Origin: Pedobacter sp. Leaf170
GTDB lineage: Bacteria > Bacteroidota > Bacteroidia > Sphingobacteriales > Sphingobacteriaceae
NCBI RefSeq assembly: GCF_920984665.1
Contig: NZ_CAKLBP010000001.1
Location: 1,061,703-1,125,702, forward strand
Reading direction: 5' to 3'
Length of the DNA: 64,000 nucleotides
Within the stretch, counting starts at the first letter, position 1. Every line of letters begins with the position of its first letter. A program made the translations under genes and the position numbers. Positions 27,448-37,388 of the stretch are shown one piece after another. The notes beneath the pieces are model-generated. The model saw nothing but the letters and a program-made list of their open reading frames with translations, was not told the origin of the DNA and made no database searches.

Positions 27448-28881
27448 TTACTGATCCCACCATAGTTTTGTTGTTCTTGGAACTTCAGTTGGAACGTTCG
27501 CACCGTTTTTACTTTTTTCTCCCTGAGGATAATCATTTCTGCGTATAAAATCTGGCAAGGTTACGTTTACAGGAAGCGTAAAATCCTTGTATTTATAGTC
27601 AAATCGTCTGGCATCATTCCAGGCTTCAGGGTTTAAGTATGTTGCAACATATTTTTCCTTAAAGATTAAATCTTTAGTAAAGGCTGCAACACCTACTGCA
27701 ACTCTTGGATCGGCCAAATACGTAGTTTTATCGCTTAAAGCCACTTGAAATTTATCCATGTTTGCACCAATAGCAGCAAGATACGCATTGTAAGATTTGG
27801 TTTTATCGGTTGTAAATGCAGCTTCAGCTTCAATAAATTTCAGCTCTGCGTAAGTGGCAATAAAGATTGGAGAAGTTGGGCTGGTCCATGGTGAGTTAAC
27901 TGAAATGTAACACTCATCTTTTAGTGTGTTTGCGCCTGGCAATCTGTTTCCCGCACCATTTACAGTTCCAATGTAAACATTATTAATTGTTCGGTCGGTT
28001 ATTTTTGCAATTCTTGGATCGAACAAACCATAAGTTGTTCCATTTAAATGATCAACTAATTGTTCTGAAAGCCATCCTCCAAGAGATTGTGATGCATTAC
28101 TAATGGCAACACTTGCCCAGAAATTTCTAATGCTGAATGTTGACATTTGAGCATCTTCAGCATTTGAAGTAAATGAATTACTTACTGCAGCCAATACAGC
28201 AGTTGGATTGTAGGTAGCTGTTTTACTAACTTTATTTAACAACCTTGCTTTTAGTGCGTATGCAAATTTTAACCAATTCGCTCTTTCATTTACACCTGTA
28301 GTACCGTAAATTAAATCGCTGGCTGCAGATAGTTTAACAGTTGCATTGGTTTTAGCCAATTCTACAATTGCTTCATCAATTAAGGCCATGGTTTGATTGT
28401 AAACCTCTTGGGCGGTATCATATTTCGGGGTAAAGTTTGTAATGTCGAAAGCTTGAGAAAATGGTGCAGCTCCCCACATGTCATTTACCATTATCAGGTT
28501 ATATGCAATAAGCACATTGGCTACGCCTTTATACTCGCTAGAGCCTTGAGCAATAGCCATTTTTTTCATTTCTGTTGCATCAGCCATTGCGAAATAAAGC
28601 GCATCCCAGGTTCCGCTGAAATCTATTGCCTGATAAGTATCGCCTGCACCAACAGCAGCCGGGTTGGCTGTATATTGAACGTATGGCGCAATGGCACTGG
28701 CTACATTGTAATTATTAACACCAGCCTTACTTGTTGATGTTGCAAGTAAAGAAGCCAATGTTGGCGTTGTTACCTGATTTGGGTTTTTAGTAACATCATC
28801 AAAATAGCTGTCTTTGCAACCTTGAAAGGCAACGCTAACCACCAAGGTTGATAACATCGTATATTTTAAAATCTTTTTCAT
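27448..28881 (-). CDS. SusD/RagB-family outer-membrane lipoprotein
   Basis: About 477 residues from the ATG at 28881, which lies 10 bases after the SusC stop; a TTG at 28902 would overlap SusC and give a poorer signal peptide. Lipobox VAFQGC gives a lipidated Cys at residue 22. The following KNPNQVTTPTLASLLA and the C-terminal ATYLNPEAWNDARRFDYKYK fit the SusD-like_2 group. It partners the SusC encoded just upstream. With the S9 peptidase downstream, a peptide or protein fragment is a plausible ligand, though this is inference. Confidence 0.92.
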   Translation of the reverse strand: MKKILKYTMLSTLVVSVAFQGCKDSYFDDVTKNPNQVTTPTLASLLATSTSKAGVNNYNVASAIAPYVQYTANPAAVGAGDTYQAIDFSGTWDALYFAMADATEMKKMAIAQGSSEYKGVANVLIAYNLIMVNDMWGAAPFSQAFDITNFTPKYDTAQEVYNQTMALIDEAIVELAKTNATVKLSAASDLIYGTTGVNERANWLKFAYALKARLLNKVSKTATYNPTAVLAAVSNSFTSNAEDAQMSTFSIRNFWASVAISNASQSLGGWLSEQLVDHLNGTTYGLFDPRIAKITDRTINNVYIGTVNGAGNRLPGANTLKDECYISVNSPWTSPTSPIFIATYAELKFIEAEAAFTTDKTKSYNAYLAAIGANMDKFQVALSDKTTYLADPRVAVGVAAFTKDLIFKEKYVATYLNPEAWNDARRFDYKYKDFTLPVNVTLPDFIRRNDYPQGEKSKNGANVPTEVPRTTKLWWDQ

Positions 28882-28891
28882 CGTTATCAAA

Positions 28892-31800
28892 TTAAAAACC
28901 AACGTTTAGTGAAAACATAACTGTACGGGCAGTTGGATAAGTGAATCCGGCAGAACCATCATTATTACTTCCTGCATCATAAGAACTTGATTCTGGATCT
29001 ACACCGTAGTATTTAGTCCATAACCAAAGGTTATTACCCGTTACCGAAACGGATGCATTACGGATTGCTTTTTTAGGCAACCAGCTTGTAGGCAATGCAT
29101 AAGTTAAACTTGCAGAACGAAGACGAACCCAAGATGCATCGGTTACGAATGGTTCGGATACGTTTCTATAGAATCTGCGGTAATAACCCTCGCCATAATC
29201 TACACCATCAGGACCAAAACGCTGACCCATATAAACAGGTTTAGTATTTGGTTGTCCATTCGCTAAAACACCTTCAAAAATTCTTGTTGTTCTTCTGTCG
29301 GCAGTATAATCAGGTAAACCAAAAGCAGAATAAAAATCTTCAAGCCAGTTGTATTTTTCAAACCCTAATCGAGCATCAAACAAAACATTTAAGCTAAATC
29401 TTTTATAAGTGAAATTATTACCCATACCAATTACATAGTCTGGCTGAGAGTTTCCAAGTATTCTTTGTGTACCCCCAGAAATGATTGGGAAACCATCTGC
29501 ACCGATAAGGAGCGGTAAATTTTTATCTAAGAAGTTTCCATCCTGAGGTTGGCCACCAGAATATCTATTGAAATAAGAGCCGTAGATATTACCAAATGAT
29601 TCGCCTTGTACAAGTTTCATGGTTACACCTGCATTTCCGTATCCTCTTGCTGAACCATAAATGATTTCAGTAGGTAAATACAAAATTTTATTGCGGTTTG
29701 CAGATACGTTTAAATTAACACCCCACTTAAAGTTCTGACCATCAACAGGCTTACCGTTTATTACTAGCTCAACACCACGATTACGAATGTTGCCTGCATT
29801 AATTGATGTTGTAACGTAACCAGTTGCTGATGTGATTTGAGCTCTTACGATTTGATCTTTACTTAATGAATAATAGTAACTGAAATCAAAACCTAAGCGA
29901 CCTTTAAAAAACGACATTTCTAAACCACCTTCATAAGTATTGGTAAACTCCGGACGAAGATTTGGGTTTCCTAAATTGGATGCTAATGTTAATCCTGTTG
30001 AGCCTGTTGGCAAACCAGTGTAAGTTGCAAAACCTGATGATGTACCCGCATAAATTGGCGCATCTTTACCTAACTTCGCGTAAGACAATCTTAATTTTGC
30101 CTGACTGATTGAAGCTGGTAATTTAAAATGATCTGAAAATACATAACTTAAACTCGCCGAAGGATAGAAAAATGACCTATTCTCTTTTGACAAGGTTGAA
30201 GTGATATCATTTCTTCCGGTTACGGTTAAGAACAAATAATTTTTATAATCGAAAGTTGCCTCACCAAAGTAGCCTATCAATCTTTTTTGTTCAAAGCCTT
30301 GAGAAACGCTAATTATTTTTGCATTTGCAAGATTATAAAAATTATAAATACTTAATTGACTGCCCAACGTACCGATGTTCTTGATTTTAGAATCGTACAT
30401 CTCCTGTCCTAACCTTAAGGTACCCGTAATATCGCTAGTTAATTTTGATGTTAACGTTGCGATAAATGTTCCGTTCAAAGTTCTGGATTTTGCATTGTAT
30501 TCACCGTAAAAACCTTGGTCGTTATCATAAACCTGCTCGCCAGCAATACCCATCGGGCCCGGTGCAGTTCTAACTCTGTTATCATTATAGGTATCTAAAC
30601 CAAAACGATATGATAAGTTTAACCATTTTACAGGCTCGTAGCTTAATGAAGCACCAGCAATAAAACGGTTTACATCACCTTTGAGCTGATTGGTTGCTGT
30701 ACCCCAGATTGGGTTATTTGTACCTATGTATTTTTGAGTACCATTTTCATTAATGTAATCTGCAACATCATAACGTGGCGACCAATAAGCCAAACCTTCA
30801 CCAAACCTATCAGCACTGTAAGTATAACCGCCAGCGTTGCTGAAGTTCATATTTACCGCAGCTTTAAATTTTGGGCTGATGGTAAAATCTGTATTTAATC
30901 TTCCAGATAGATTTTTATAATCGGTGTTTGGCATCATACCTTTTTGATATAACTGAGAAACAGAAGAGAAAAACCGAACGGCTTCGCTACCACCTGCAAC
31001 TGATACCGAGTTTTTAACTTGCTGACCAGTTCCAAATGCTCTATCATAGTTATCATATAGTTGATCAGGATGTGTTGGATCTATCAGTTTTGCCTCAGCT
31101 ATTGTTGGTCCCCATGCCGGTCCAATACCACTTGGAGGATTTGCATAAACACCTAAAACACCTTGAGTATATTCTTTTTGAACCGCTGGTTTCTTTAACA
31201 CTTCATCAAAACCATAGCTACTGTTTAGATTGATGCTTATACCGCCCGCTTTTCCTTTTTTAGTTGTGATTACAACCACACCATTTGCCCCTCTTAAACC
31301 ATATAGAGCCGTAGCAGCACCACCTTTTAAGATATTAATGGTTTCGATATCATCTGGATTAATATCTGAAGCACGATTACTTACACCTCTGGCACCATAA
31401 GCTGTACCTCCGGGATTTGCACCTAAAGTAGATGTTGTATTATCAATTTGAACTCCATCAATTACGTAAAGCGGATCACTTGGTGTATTTGGATCGATTG
31501 AATTTACACCCCTGATTCTAATATTTGCACCCTGACCAGGACCACCACCCATACTGGAAATGGTTGTACCCGCAACTTTACCTTGTAAAGCATTAATTAA
31601 ATTAGGCTGACGGTTAAAGTTTAATTCTTCTGATCTTACGGTTTGCGCCGCATAACCTAAAGATTTTGCTTGTCGGGTAATACCCAAACCTGTTGATACA
31701 GTAACTTCTTGTAGCTCTTGCGCATCAGCAACTAAAGAAACATCAACTGAAGTTCGATTTCCAACGCTAATTTCGCGAGTGGTATAACCAATCGCATTAA

Positions 31801-32023
31801 TAACAAGAACTGCGTTTGTTTGTGGCACTTGTAAAGTAAAACTTCCATTTCCTGCTGTTGAAGTTCCTGTTGAAGTTCCTTTAACTTTTACGCTCGCACC
31901 GGGTAAGGGTTGACCATCTTCTGATGAGGTTACTTTTCCGGTAATGGTTTTTACCTGAGCCGTTGTAGAAAGGCCTGCAAAAAGTACACACAGAAAAAAT
32001 AGTGAGGTAAAGATTTTTCTCAT
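28892..32023 (-). CDS. SusC/RagA-family TonB-linked outer-membrane transporter
   Basis: 1043 residues. Order: signal peptide (1-22, STTAQ), CarboxypepD_reg-like domain (ITGKVTSSEDGQPLPGASVK, about 27-46 onward), TonB box QEVTVSTGLG, plug domain with NIRGVNSI and YVIDGVQID, the NILKGGAATALYGLRGANG segment, and a barrel ending in FSLNVGF. No STN domain is present. It forms a two-gene operon with the SusD gene. Its leader contains AAACTAAACAA 10 bases before the ATG, as in the other SusC gene at 14819. Confidence 0.95.
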   Translation of the reverse strand: MRKIFTSLFFLCVLFAGLSTTAQVKTITGKVTSSEDGQPLPGASVKVKGTSTGTSTAGNGSFTLQVPQTNAVLVINAIGYTTREISVGNRTSVDVSLVADAQELQEVTVSTGLGITRQAKSLGYAAQTVRSEELNFNRQPNLINALQGKVAGTTISSMGGGPGQGANIRIRGVNSIDPNTPSDPLYVIDGVQIDNTTSTLGANPGGTAYGARGVSNRASDINPDDIETINILKGGAATALYGLRGANGVVVITTKKGKAGGISINLNSSYGFDEVLKKPAVQKEYTQGVLGVYANPPSGIGPAWGPTIAEAKLIDPTHPDQLYDNYDRAFGTGQQVKNSVSVAGGSEAVRFFSSVSQLYQKGMMPNTDYKNLSGRLNTDFTISPKFKAAVNMNFSNAGGYTYSADRFGEGLAYWSPRYDVADYINENGTQKYIGTNNPIWGTATNQLKGDVNRFIAGASLSYEPVKWLNLSYRFGLDTYNDNRVRTAPGPMGIAGEQVYDNDQGFYGEYNAKSRTLNGTFIATLTSKLTSDITGTLRLGQEMYDSKIKNIGTLGSQLSIYNFYNLANAKIISVSQGFEQKRLIGYFGEATFDYKNYLFLTVTGRNDITSTLSKENRSFFYPSASLSYVFSDHFKLPASISQAKLRLSYAKLGKDAPIYAGTSSGFATYTGLPTGSTGLTLASNLGNPNLRPEFTNTYEGGLEMSFFKGRLGFDFSYYYSLSKDQIVRAQITSATGYVTTSINAGNIRNRGVELVINGKPVDGQNFKWGVNLNVSANRNKILYLPTEIIYGSARGYGNAGVTMKLVQGESFGNIYGSYFNRYSGGQPQDGNFLDKNLPLLIGADGFPIISGGTQRILGNSQPDYVIGMGNNFTYKRFSLNVLFDARLGFEKYNWLEDFYSAFGLPDYTADRRTTRIFEGVLANGQPNTKPVYMGQRFGPDGVDYGEGYYRRFYRNVSEPFVTDASWVRLRSASLTYALPTSWLPKKAIRNASVSVTGNNLWLWTKYYGVDPESSSYDAGSNNDGSAGFTYPTARTVMFSLNVGF

Positions 32024-32334
32024 ATCTCTGTTGTTTAGTTTAATTTTTGTTTAGTTACATGCAATATATGTTTTTTAGAAACACAATCACACAATTAAAT
32101 CTAATAAATACTGCAAATTCTCGCAAGTTTTACTCAATAATTTAGTCCAAACCAGCAACAGCATGCACATAAAGCAACAAAACAACGCAAAAACAACTTA
32201 ATCCAAAAAAATCAGCTGCTTTGTAATTTTTATGGTGGTGTAATTAATACACTTGGCGACACTTGATTTTATATTTTCCAAAAAAGCCCTTCTAAAATTA
32301 GAAAGGCTTGTGATATTATTAATTTGGGTTTAAA
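32024..32334. other. 311-bp intergenic region
   Basis: It carries the promoter and leader region of the SusC gene on one side and the terminator of the TonB receptor gene (32281-32311) on the other. No coding potential is seen between. Confidence 0.5.
32281..32311 (-). terminator. Terminator of the TonB-dependent receptor gene
   Basis: The minus strand forms AAGCCTTTCTAA/TTAGAAGGGCTT followed by a T-run, about 25 bases after the stop at 32335. Confidence 0.8.
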
Positions 32335-34758
32335 TTATTGTTGCACACCACCCATTCCACCTTGTTGCTGGTCTTGTTTGGTATCATCATTTTTAATTTT
32401 TTTCTTTTCGGTAAATTTAAGCTTACCAAAAGAATAACTAAAATTAACACCAAAAGAACGTAGCGGATAGTATATATTTTGACTTTGGAAAACGGTACCA
32501 GTTGCGGTAACTGAATTATTAACCGTTTCTATATGCAAATCGCGGGTAAATGGATTTAAGGTATTAATACCAATGCTTCCTTTTTTCTTAAGGATTTCCT
32601 TTTTCATTGAAGCCCCATAAAACACCATTGAAGCAGTTTTACCTTGATAAGTTCTTCTTGGCGAGTTAACCACACCGAATAACTCGAAGTTGTAGCCTTT
32701 ACCAAAACCATAAGCAGACCTTGCAAATATGTTATAATTTAAGAAAGTACCCGTGCTCACATTGGTAAGTGCGTTGCTCACTTCGTATGTATTTAAACCA
32801 ACGTTCGACATTAAAGTCCATTTTGGTTTAGGATTGTATGATGCAAAAACGTTAGCGCCGTAAGTTTGCGCAGTACCTACGTTAATGTATGATGTATAAG
32901 TTTTATTTACACCGTTTTCAGAGATTGGTGAAATTGAACTCTCGATTACACCACCTGTACGACGATAGAAAATTGATGCATTGATAATCGAGCCTTTAAT
33001 GTAAGTGCTGTAACCCAATTCAAAATTATCGCTCAACTCGGGGTTTAACTGAGGATTACCCTGCATAATATTAAACTGATCACTTTCATTACGGAAAGGG
33101 TTTAAGTAAGACTGACCTGGCCTTTGTAAACGACGGTTATAGCTTAATTTTAATGTCGTGCTGCCTTTTAAGGTTTGTGATATAATGGCACTTGGAAATA
33201 AATTCAGGTAATCGTTTTTCTGTAATCCACTATTCTGTGTATTGAAATCGATTTGAGTGTATTCACCTCTTAAACCACCTTTAAATTTTAATTTTTTTGT
33301 AAGGTCGAAACTAATTACACCATATAATGATGCAACATCCTGATTGTATTCGAAATCTTGTGCTGCGTTATCAAACTGACTTTTAATATCACGTAAGATG
33401 GCTTTAGCGCCAATTTCTAAAATAGTAGCTTTGCTTATCGGATAAGTGTAATCGGTTTGGAAAGTATATTCATTGTTTTTTCCTGTGTTGTTACTGACGG
33501 TTTGAAATCCGTTAGGGAAAGTTGCAGAAGTTAAAATATTACTGAAACTTGTAGGCGTTCTGCCTTTTGATAACTGCGCTGAAACCGAAAATTCCTCACC
33601 TTCCTTTTTGCTGGTTTTTCTATAATCAACATTCCAATCTAAGTTTCTGAAGCTCATGTCCATATCGCTAACATTTGTAGCTGGCAAACCATTAATGATG
33701 TAGTTCGATTCTCCTGGACCACCGTTAGAAAAGCTATTCATTTTAACAGTAGTACTTAAATTATTGTAAGCATTAAAATCGTAATCTAAACCAAAACTAC
33801 CATTATAACCCTGGCGACTCCATTTAGAAAAACCATCCTGAGACACACTATTTAAGCTTCCGTTGTTTAATGTGGTTTGATTTAAAATAACTACTCTTGA
33901 TTTTTGAGCATAGGCTAAGTTAGTACCCAAGTTTGTATTAACACTTAAACGACCGGTTTTAGCAGTTAAATTAAATGAGCCGTTATTTTGACGAGTACCC
34001 ACAGATGCATTTACCGAACCACTTACACCTTGAGCATTTGATTTTTTTGTGATGATGTTGATTATACCACCAGAACCTTCTGCATCGTATTTTGCTGACG
34101 GACTGGTAATTACCTCAACAGTTTTAATTTGTTCAGCGGGAATCATTTTTAATGCATCAGCAACGCTGCTTGCCATTGTACCTGATGGTTTTCCGTTAAT
34201 TAAAACACGCACTGCACCACCACGTAGTTGAACGTTTCCATTCATATCAACAGAAAGCATTGGTACTTTTCGCATTACATCAGTTGCATCGCCACCGGCA
34301 TTAGTTCCATCCGCTTCTGCGTTATAAACCATTCTATCAATTTTATTTTCGATAACCGCTTTGGTGCCAACAACCTGCACATCGGCTAAGTTATTTTCCG
34401 TTGAAGAAATGACAACATTACCAAGATTAGCATCGGGTTTTGATGGCGTTGTGGTTACCAAAACAGATTTAGTTTTGTAGCCCATAAAGCCTATCATTAA
34501 TTTATATGCATCTGGTGCAATGCCTTGAATTGTTAGTTTCCCCTTTTCATCAGTAACACCACCATTAACAGATTTTGAAGTTTTTATAGATATTAAAGAG
34601 ATAGTAGCGTAATCGATTGGCTTTTTAGTTAGCGAATCGATAACTGTAACAGATACCCGGCCGGTTACTGATGGTTTTGCCGGACCACCCATGCCAAACT
34701 GGGCATTCGCATTAAAAAATAAACCGAGGATGAAGGTTAATAGTAGAATTCGTTTCAT
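32335..34758 (-). CDS. TonB-dependent receptor with carboxypeptidase-like regulatory domain (OMP_b-brl_3 family)
   Basis: 807 residues starting at the ATG at 34758; the frame stays open 171 bases further upstream, but the ATG yields a clean signal peptide MKRILLLTFILGLFFNANAQ. A CarboxypepD_reg-like domain (about 30-115: GRVSVTVIDSLTKKPIDYAT) precedes a plug domain (ADGTNAGGDATDVMRKVPML, then VRVLINGKPSGT) and an outer-membrane barrel with many aromatic strands. The tail is hydrophilic and Gln/Gly-rich (KNDDTKQDQQQGGMGGVQQ). It lacks a SusD partner, so it is likely a receptor for a small ligand such as a siderophore, peptide or cofactor. The ligand is unknown. Confidence 0.88.
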   Translation of the reverse strand: MKRILLLTFILGLFFNANAQFGMGGPAKPSVTGRVSVTVIDSLTKKPIDYATISLISIKTSKSVNGGVTDEKGKLTIQGIAPDAYKLMIGFMGYKTKSVLVTTTPSKPDANLGNVVISSTENNLADVQVVGTKAVIENKIDRMVYNAEADGTNAGGDATDVMRKVPMLSVDMNGNVQLRGGAVRVLINGKPSGTMASSVADALKMIPAEQIKTVEVITSPSAKYDAEGSGGIINIITKKSNAQGVSGSVNASVGTRQNNGSFNLTAKTGRLSVNTNLGTNLAYAQKSRVVILNQTTLNNGSLNSVSQDGFSKWSRQGYNGSFGLDYDFNAYNNLSTTVKMNSFSNGGPGESNYIINGLPATNVSDMDMSFRNLDWNVDYRKTSKKEGEEFSVSAQLSKGRTPTSFSNILTSATFPNGFQTVSNNTGKNNEYTFQTDYTYPISKATILEIGAKAILRDIKSQFDNAAQDFEYNQDVASLYGVISFDLTKKLKFKGGLRGEYTQIDFNTQNSGLQKNDYLNLFPSAIISQTLKGSTTLKLSYNRRLQRPGQSYLNPFRNESDQFNIMQGNPQLNPELSDNFELGYSTYIKGSIINASIFYRRTGGVIESSISPISENGVNKTYTSYINVGTAQTYGANVFASYNPKPKWTLMSNVGLNTYEVSNALTNVSTGTFLNYNIFARSAYGFGKGYNFELFGVVNSPRRTYQGKTASMVFYGASMKKEILKKKGSIGINTLNPFTRDLHIETVNNSVTATGTVFQSQNIYYPLRSFGVNFSYSFGKLKFTEKKKIKNDDTKQDQQQGGMGGVQQ

Positions 34759-34954
34759 GTATAATAATAGTATTTGGTAATTAGTCTGCGCAAATTGCGT
34801 TTTGTTACAATACATTAAAATACTTTTAACGCGACTAATAAAAATTAGTCGGCAAAGGTGGGGTTTTTCTCGGTAAAAAAAATGAATAATGTAAAATGTT
34901 TTATGGATTATATAAAAGCGTAAAAGCAAAAAATGGACAGCGAACTAATTGTTC

Positions 34955-35029
34955 ATTATCCATTTTATATTTTTTCTGATGATCAAAGACCTCATCCATC
35001 TAGCATCTTCCGTTTTACATTATCGCATC
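34955..35029. repeat. Low-complexity CATC/TTCC/CATT tract
   Basis: Words such as CATTATCCATTTTATATT, CTCATCCATCTAGCATCTTCC and TTACATTATCGCATCTTACC follow one another just downstream of the CFA-like gene. Similar tracts occur at 1261-1300, 23101-23149 and 39777-39870. Confidence 0.5.
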
Positions 35030-36268
35030 TTACCTTGAGGTATTGTTTGGTCTTGAGTAAACCAATTGCATTACATTTATATTTCGCATGGCGAAAGCAG
35101 CTTCACAATAATTTAAATAATAGTTCCACTTACGAATAAAGGTATCATCAAAACCCAACGCCCTAACTTTATCTGCACTTTTATTAAATTCTATAAACCA
35201 AAGGTGAAGTGTTTTAGCATAATCTAAGCCCATGTCTTTCAAATCAACCATGGTTAAATCGCCGGTGTTATTAATTGCGTTGTTTATGGCAGCTACTGAA
35301 GGTAACAACGAACCCGGGAAAATATGCTTTTGAATCCAATCGACTCCATTACGCAATTGCTTATAACGACTATCAGGAGAAGTAATTACCTGAAATGCGA
35401 AAATCCCATCGGGTTTTAACAGCGATTGACATTTTTCGAAGTAGGTTTCTAAATATTGATGTCCAACTGCTTCTAACATTTCTATAGAAACAATTTTATC
35501 ATATGTTCCTTCAATGTTCCTGTAATCCTGAATAATGATTGAAACTTTTTCCTCTAAACCTTCGGCTTTAACTCTTTCTACAGCGAATTTTTGCTGCTCT
35601 TTGGAAATGGTTACAGAAGTTACTTTACAACCATAATTTTTTGCAAGAAAAATTGCATTGCCGCCCCAACCGCTACCAATTTCTAAAACATGATCTGATG
35701 CTTTAACCTTTAATTGTTTGGCCAATCTATCATATTTTGCATATTGAGATGCTTCTAAACTTAAATCTTCGGGCATAAAATAGCCGCTGGAGTAAGTCAT
35801 GGTTTTATCCAAAAAAGTAGCAAAGAAATCATTATTCAAATCGTAATGCGCTGAGATATTTTTTTGAGAACCTGCTAAAGTATTCGCTCTGCGTAAATGT
35901 GTAAGCTTGTTAACAACCCTAAAAAGATTTAAGGCTAATGATTTAACTTTACTTCCGGTAACCGATGGAGCATTTTCGATGTTTAAAAGCACCCACTTAA
36001 TTACGTTTGTAATGTTCGATGTATCCCATAAGCCCAGCGTGTAACCCTCGCCAAAACCTATATCGCCATAAAGTGCAATCGATTTAAAAAAATCGGGATG
36101 GTTGACCTGAATATTAGCTTCGATATTATTTACGCCATCACCATAAACTAAAACCTCGCCATTTGGTAAAGTAAGTTCAAGCTTACCCAAAGTCATTTTT
36201 GATAGCGCATTAAGCACTATTTTATCAAAAAATCCATTTGATGTTTTGGTTGCGGCAAAGGTGTTCAT
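35030..36268 (-). CDS. Cyclopropane-fatty-acyl-phospholipid synthase family methyltransferase (first copy)
   Basis: 412 residues. A N-terminal lipid-binding-like region (GKLELTLPNGEVLVYGDG, about 32-49) is followed by a SAM-dependent methyltransferase domain with motif I VLEIGSGWGGNAIFLAKNYG (about 191-210), TYSSGYF and SIEMLEAVGHQYL. CFA synthases add a methylene group from SAM to unsaturated phospholipid acyl chains at the inner membrane. Relatives in COG2230 also make methylated or furan fatty acids, so the exact product is uncertain. It is the last gene of a minus-strand lipid-modification cluster, 19 bases after the DUF1365 gene. Confidence 0.88.
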   Translation of the reverse strand: MNTFAATKTSNGFFDKIVLNALSKMTLGKLELTLPNGEVLVYGDGVNNIEANIQVNHPDFFKSIALYGDIGFGEGYTLGLWDTSNITNVIKWVLLNIENAPSVTGSKVKSLALNLFRVVNKLTHLRRANTLAGSQKNISAHYDLNNDFFATFLDKTMTYSSGYFMPEDLSLEASQYAKYDRLAKQLKVKASDHVLEIGSGWGGNAIFLAKNYGCKVTSVTISKEQQKFAVERVKAEGLEEKVSIIIQDYRNIEGTYDKIVSIEMLEAVGHQYLETYFEKCQSLLKPDGIFAFQVITSPDSRYKQLRNGVDWIQKHIFPGSLLPSVAAINNAINNTGDLTMVDLKDMGLDYAKTLHLWFIEFNKSADKVRALGFDDTFIRKWNYYLNYCEAAFAMRNINVMQLVYSRPNNTSR

Positions 36269-36287
36269 AATTAAAGAGAGGTTTGTT

Positions 36288-37091
36288 TTATGGCTTATAG
36301 GGTTTATATACGTTACGTTGCAGCTCAGGGTTTTCGGCTTTAGGATGAAAAGGTATTTTTTTTAACCAAAGTTTAAACGCCTGCCAGTGTATCATTCCCA
36401 TTATTTGCAAAGGGATTAATGGTATAGATAAAAAACTTTTCAGCAAATTACGATTAGATAATGCTTGCTTTTTGCCCATTAATGTACTTATAAAAAAACG
36501 ATTGCCGTTTTTATCAATATCGTCTATTTTAATTTCCAACTTATCATTGGGTACTTTTAAACTGAAATCAAAGGTATCATCATGATCAATAAATGGCGAG
36601 ACATAAAAATATTTAGTTGCAATTTTTTTAAAGACATCACCTTGCAAATCCTCTTTACCAAAGAAAAAAAGTTTCATTTCCCGATAGGTATTACTAATCT
36701 CAGCTACACAGCATACTGGATTTTCTGCTTCATCGAAACAAAAATAAAAAGAAACCGGATTAAAATTATAGCCTAAAACATTAAGGTTTGTTAGCAACCT
36801 GATTTTTAAATTTTTCCCGTCTATTCCATTTTCCATTAAGTAATCCTCTACATGTTCCCGGTTACTTTTAGTTTTATCAGGATTATCTTTAGGAAGTTGT
36901 AGGTGTTCGGCATCTTTAAAAGAAAATAAATTGAATTTATTTCTGCTAAACCACCTAAGCTTTTTTGATAAAGTATCGATTTCATCTAAATCAAGATAGA
37001 ACATATATACGTTGTACCAAAACGAGTGCTTTTTTGGCGCAAAGCGATGGTGCATAACCTTTGCGGTGTATATAGATGATTTAAAAGACAT
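36288..37091 (-). CDS. DUF1365 family protein
   Basis: 267 residues. Typical DUF1365 (COG3496) features are the start SSIYTAKVMHHRFAPKKHSF (5-24), VLGYNFNPVSFYFCFDE (about 107-123) and a conserved YVSPFIDHDDTFDFSL. The family has no proven enzyme activity. It is almost always next to an FAD/NAD oxidoreductase (COG2907) and a CFA-like methyltransferase (COG2230), as here, and is thought to act with them on membrane fatty acids. In Rhodobacter this set belongs to the singlet-oxygen-responsive RpoE/ChrR regulon. No sigma factor or anti-sigma gene is seen here. Confidence 0.9.
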   Translation of the reverse strand: MSFKSSIYTAKVMHHRFAPKKHSFWYNVYMFYLDLDEIDTLSKKLRWFSRNKFNLFSFKDAEHLQLPKDNPDKTKSNREHVEDYLMENGIDGKNLKIRLLTNLNVLGYNFNPVSFYFCFDEAENPVCCVAEISNTYREMKLFFFGKEDLQGDVFKKIATKYFYVSPFIDHDDTFDFSLKVPNDKLEIKIDDIDKNGNRFFISTLMGKKQALSNRNLLKSFLSIPLIPLQIMGMIHWQAFKLWLKKIPFHPKAENPELQRNVYKPYKP

Positions 37092-37159
37092 TTCTAATTA
37101 CAATTTACAAAATTTATTTAACCGTTGGCCAAGTGCACCCGGCATTGTCCAGGTGGTTT

Positions 37160-37185
37160 GTCATTCTGAGTGCAGCGAAGAATCT
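37160..37185 (+). repeat. GTCATTCTGAG...CGAAGAATCT element
   Basis: A 26-nt element with the same outline as an arm of the REP-like palindromes (GTCATT at one end, CGAAG and AATCT at the other), here as a single half without its inverted partner. Confidence 0.5.
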
Positions 37186-37286
37186 TTAACCTGTATATAC
37201 CAACAAGCATAGCTAATTGATATGTATGTATTATTCGCAGCATTTTATCAGTTACATATTTTTCACATCTATAATGATGTTTTTTC

Positions 37287-37377
37287 CGTCATTGCGAAAT
37301 CGATTTTTCATCGATTGAAGCAATCTCACAGTTGATATTAATCAGATAAAAAGATTGCTTCGTACCTCGCAATGACG
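37287..37377. repeat. REP-like palindrome, second copy, with an inserted mini-hairpin
   Basis: The outer arms CGTCATTGCG and GAAGCAATCT pair with a 26-nt right arm (37352-37377) that is identical to the right arm at 7276-7301. The left arm is interrupted: the GTAC part is replaced by a small palindrome AATCGAT-TTTTC-ATCGATT. It lies in the 297-bp gap between the FAD oxidoreductase and DUF1365 genes. Confidence 0.8.
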
Positions 37378-37388
37378 ATTTATGACAT

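Noticed and set aside
34759..34929. 57-residue N-terminal extension of the TonB-dependent receptor
   Set aside because: The internal ATG at 34758 yields a textbook signal peptide, while the extension has no family support and would bury that signal.
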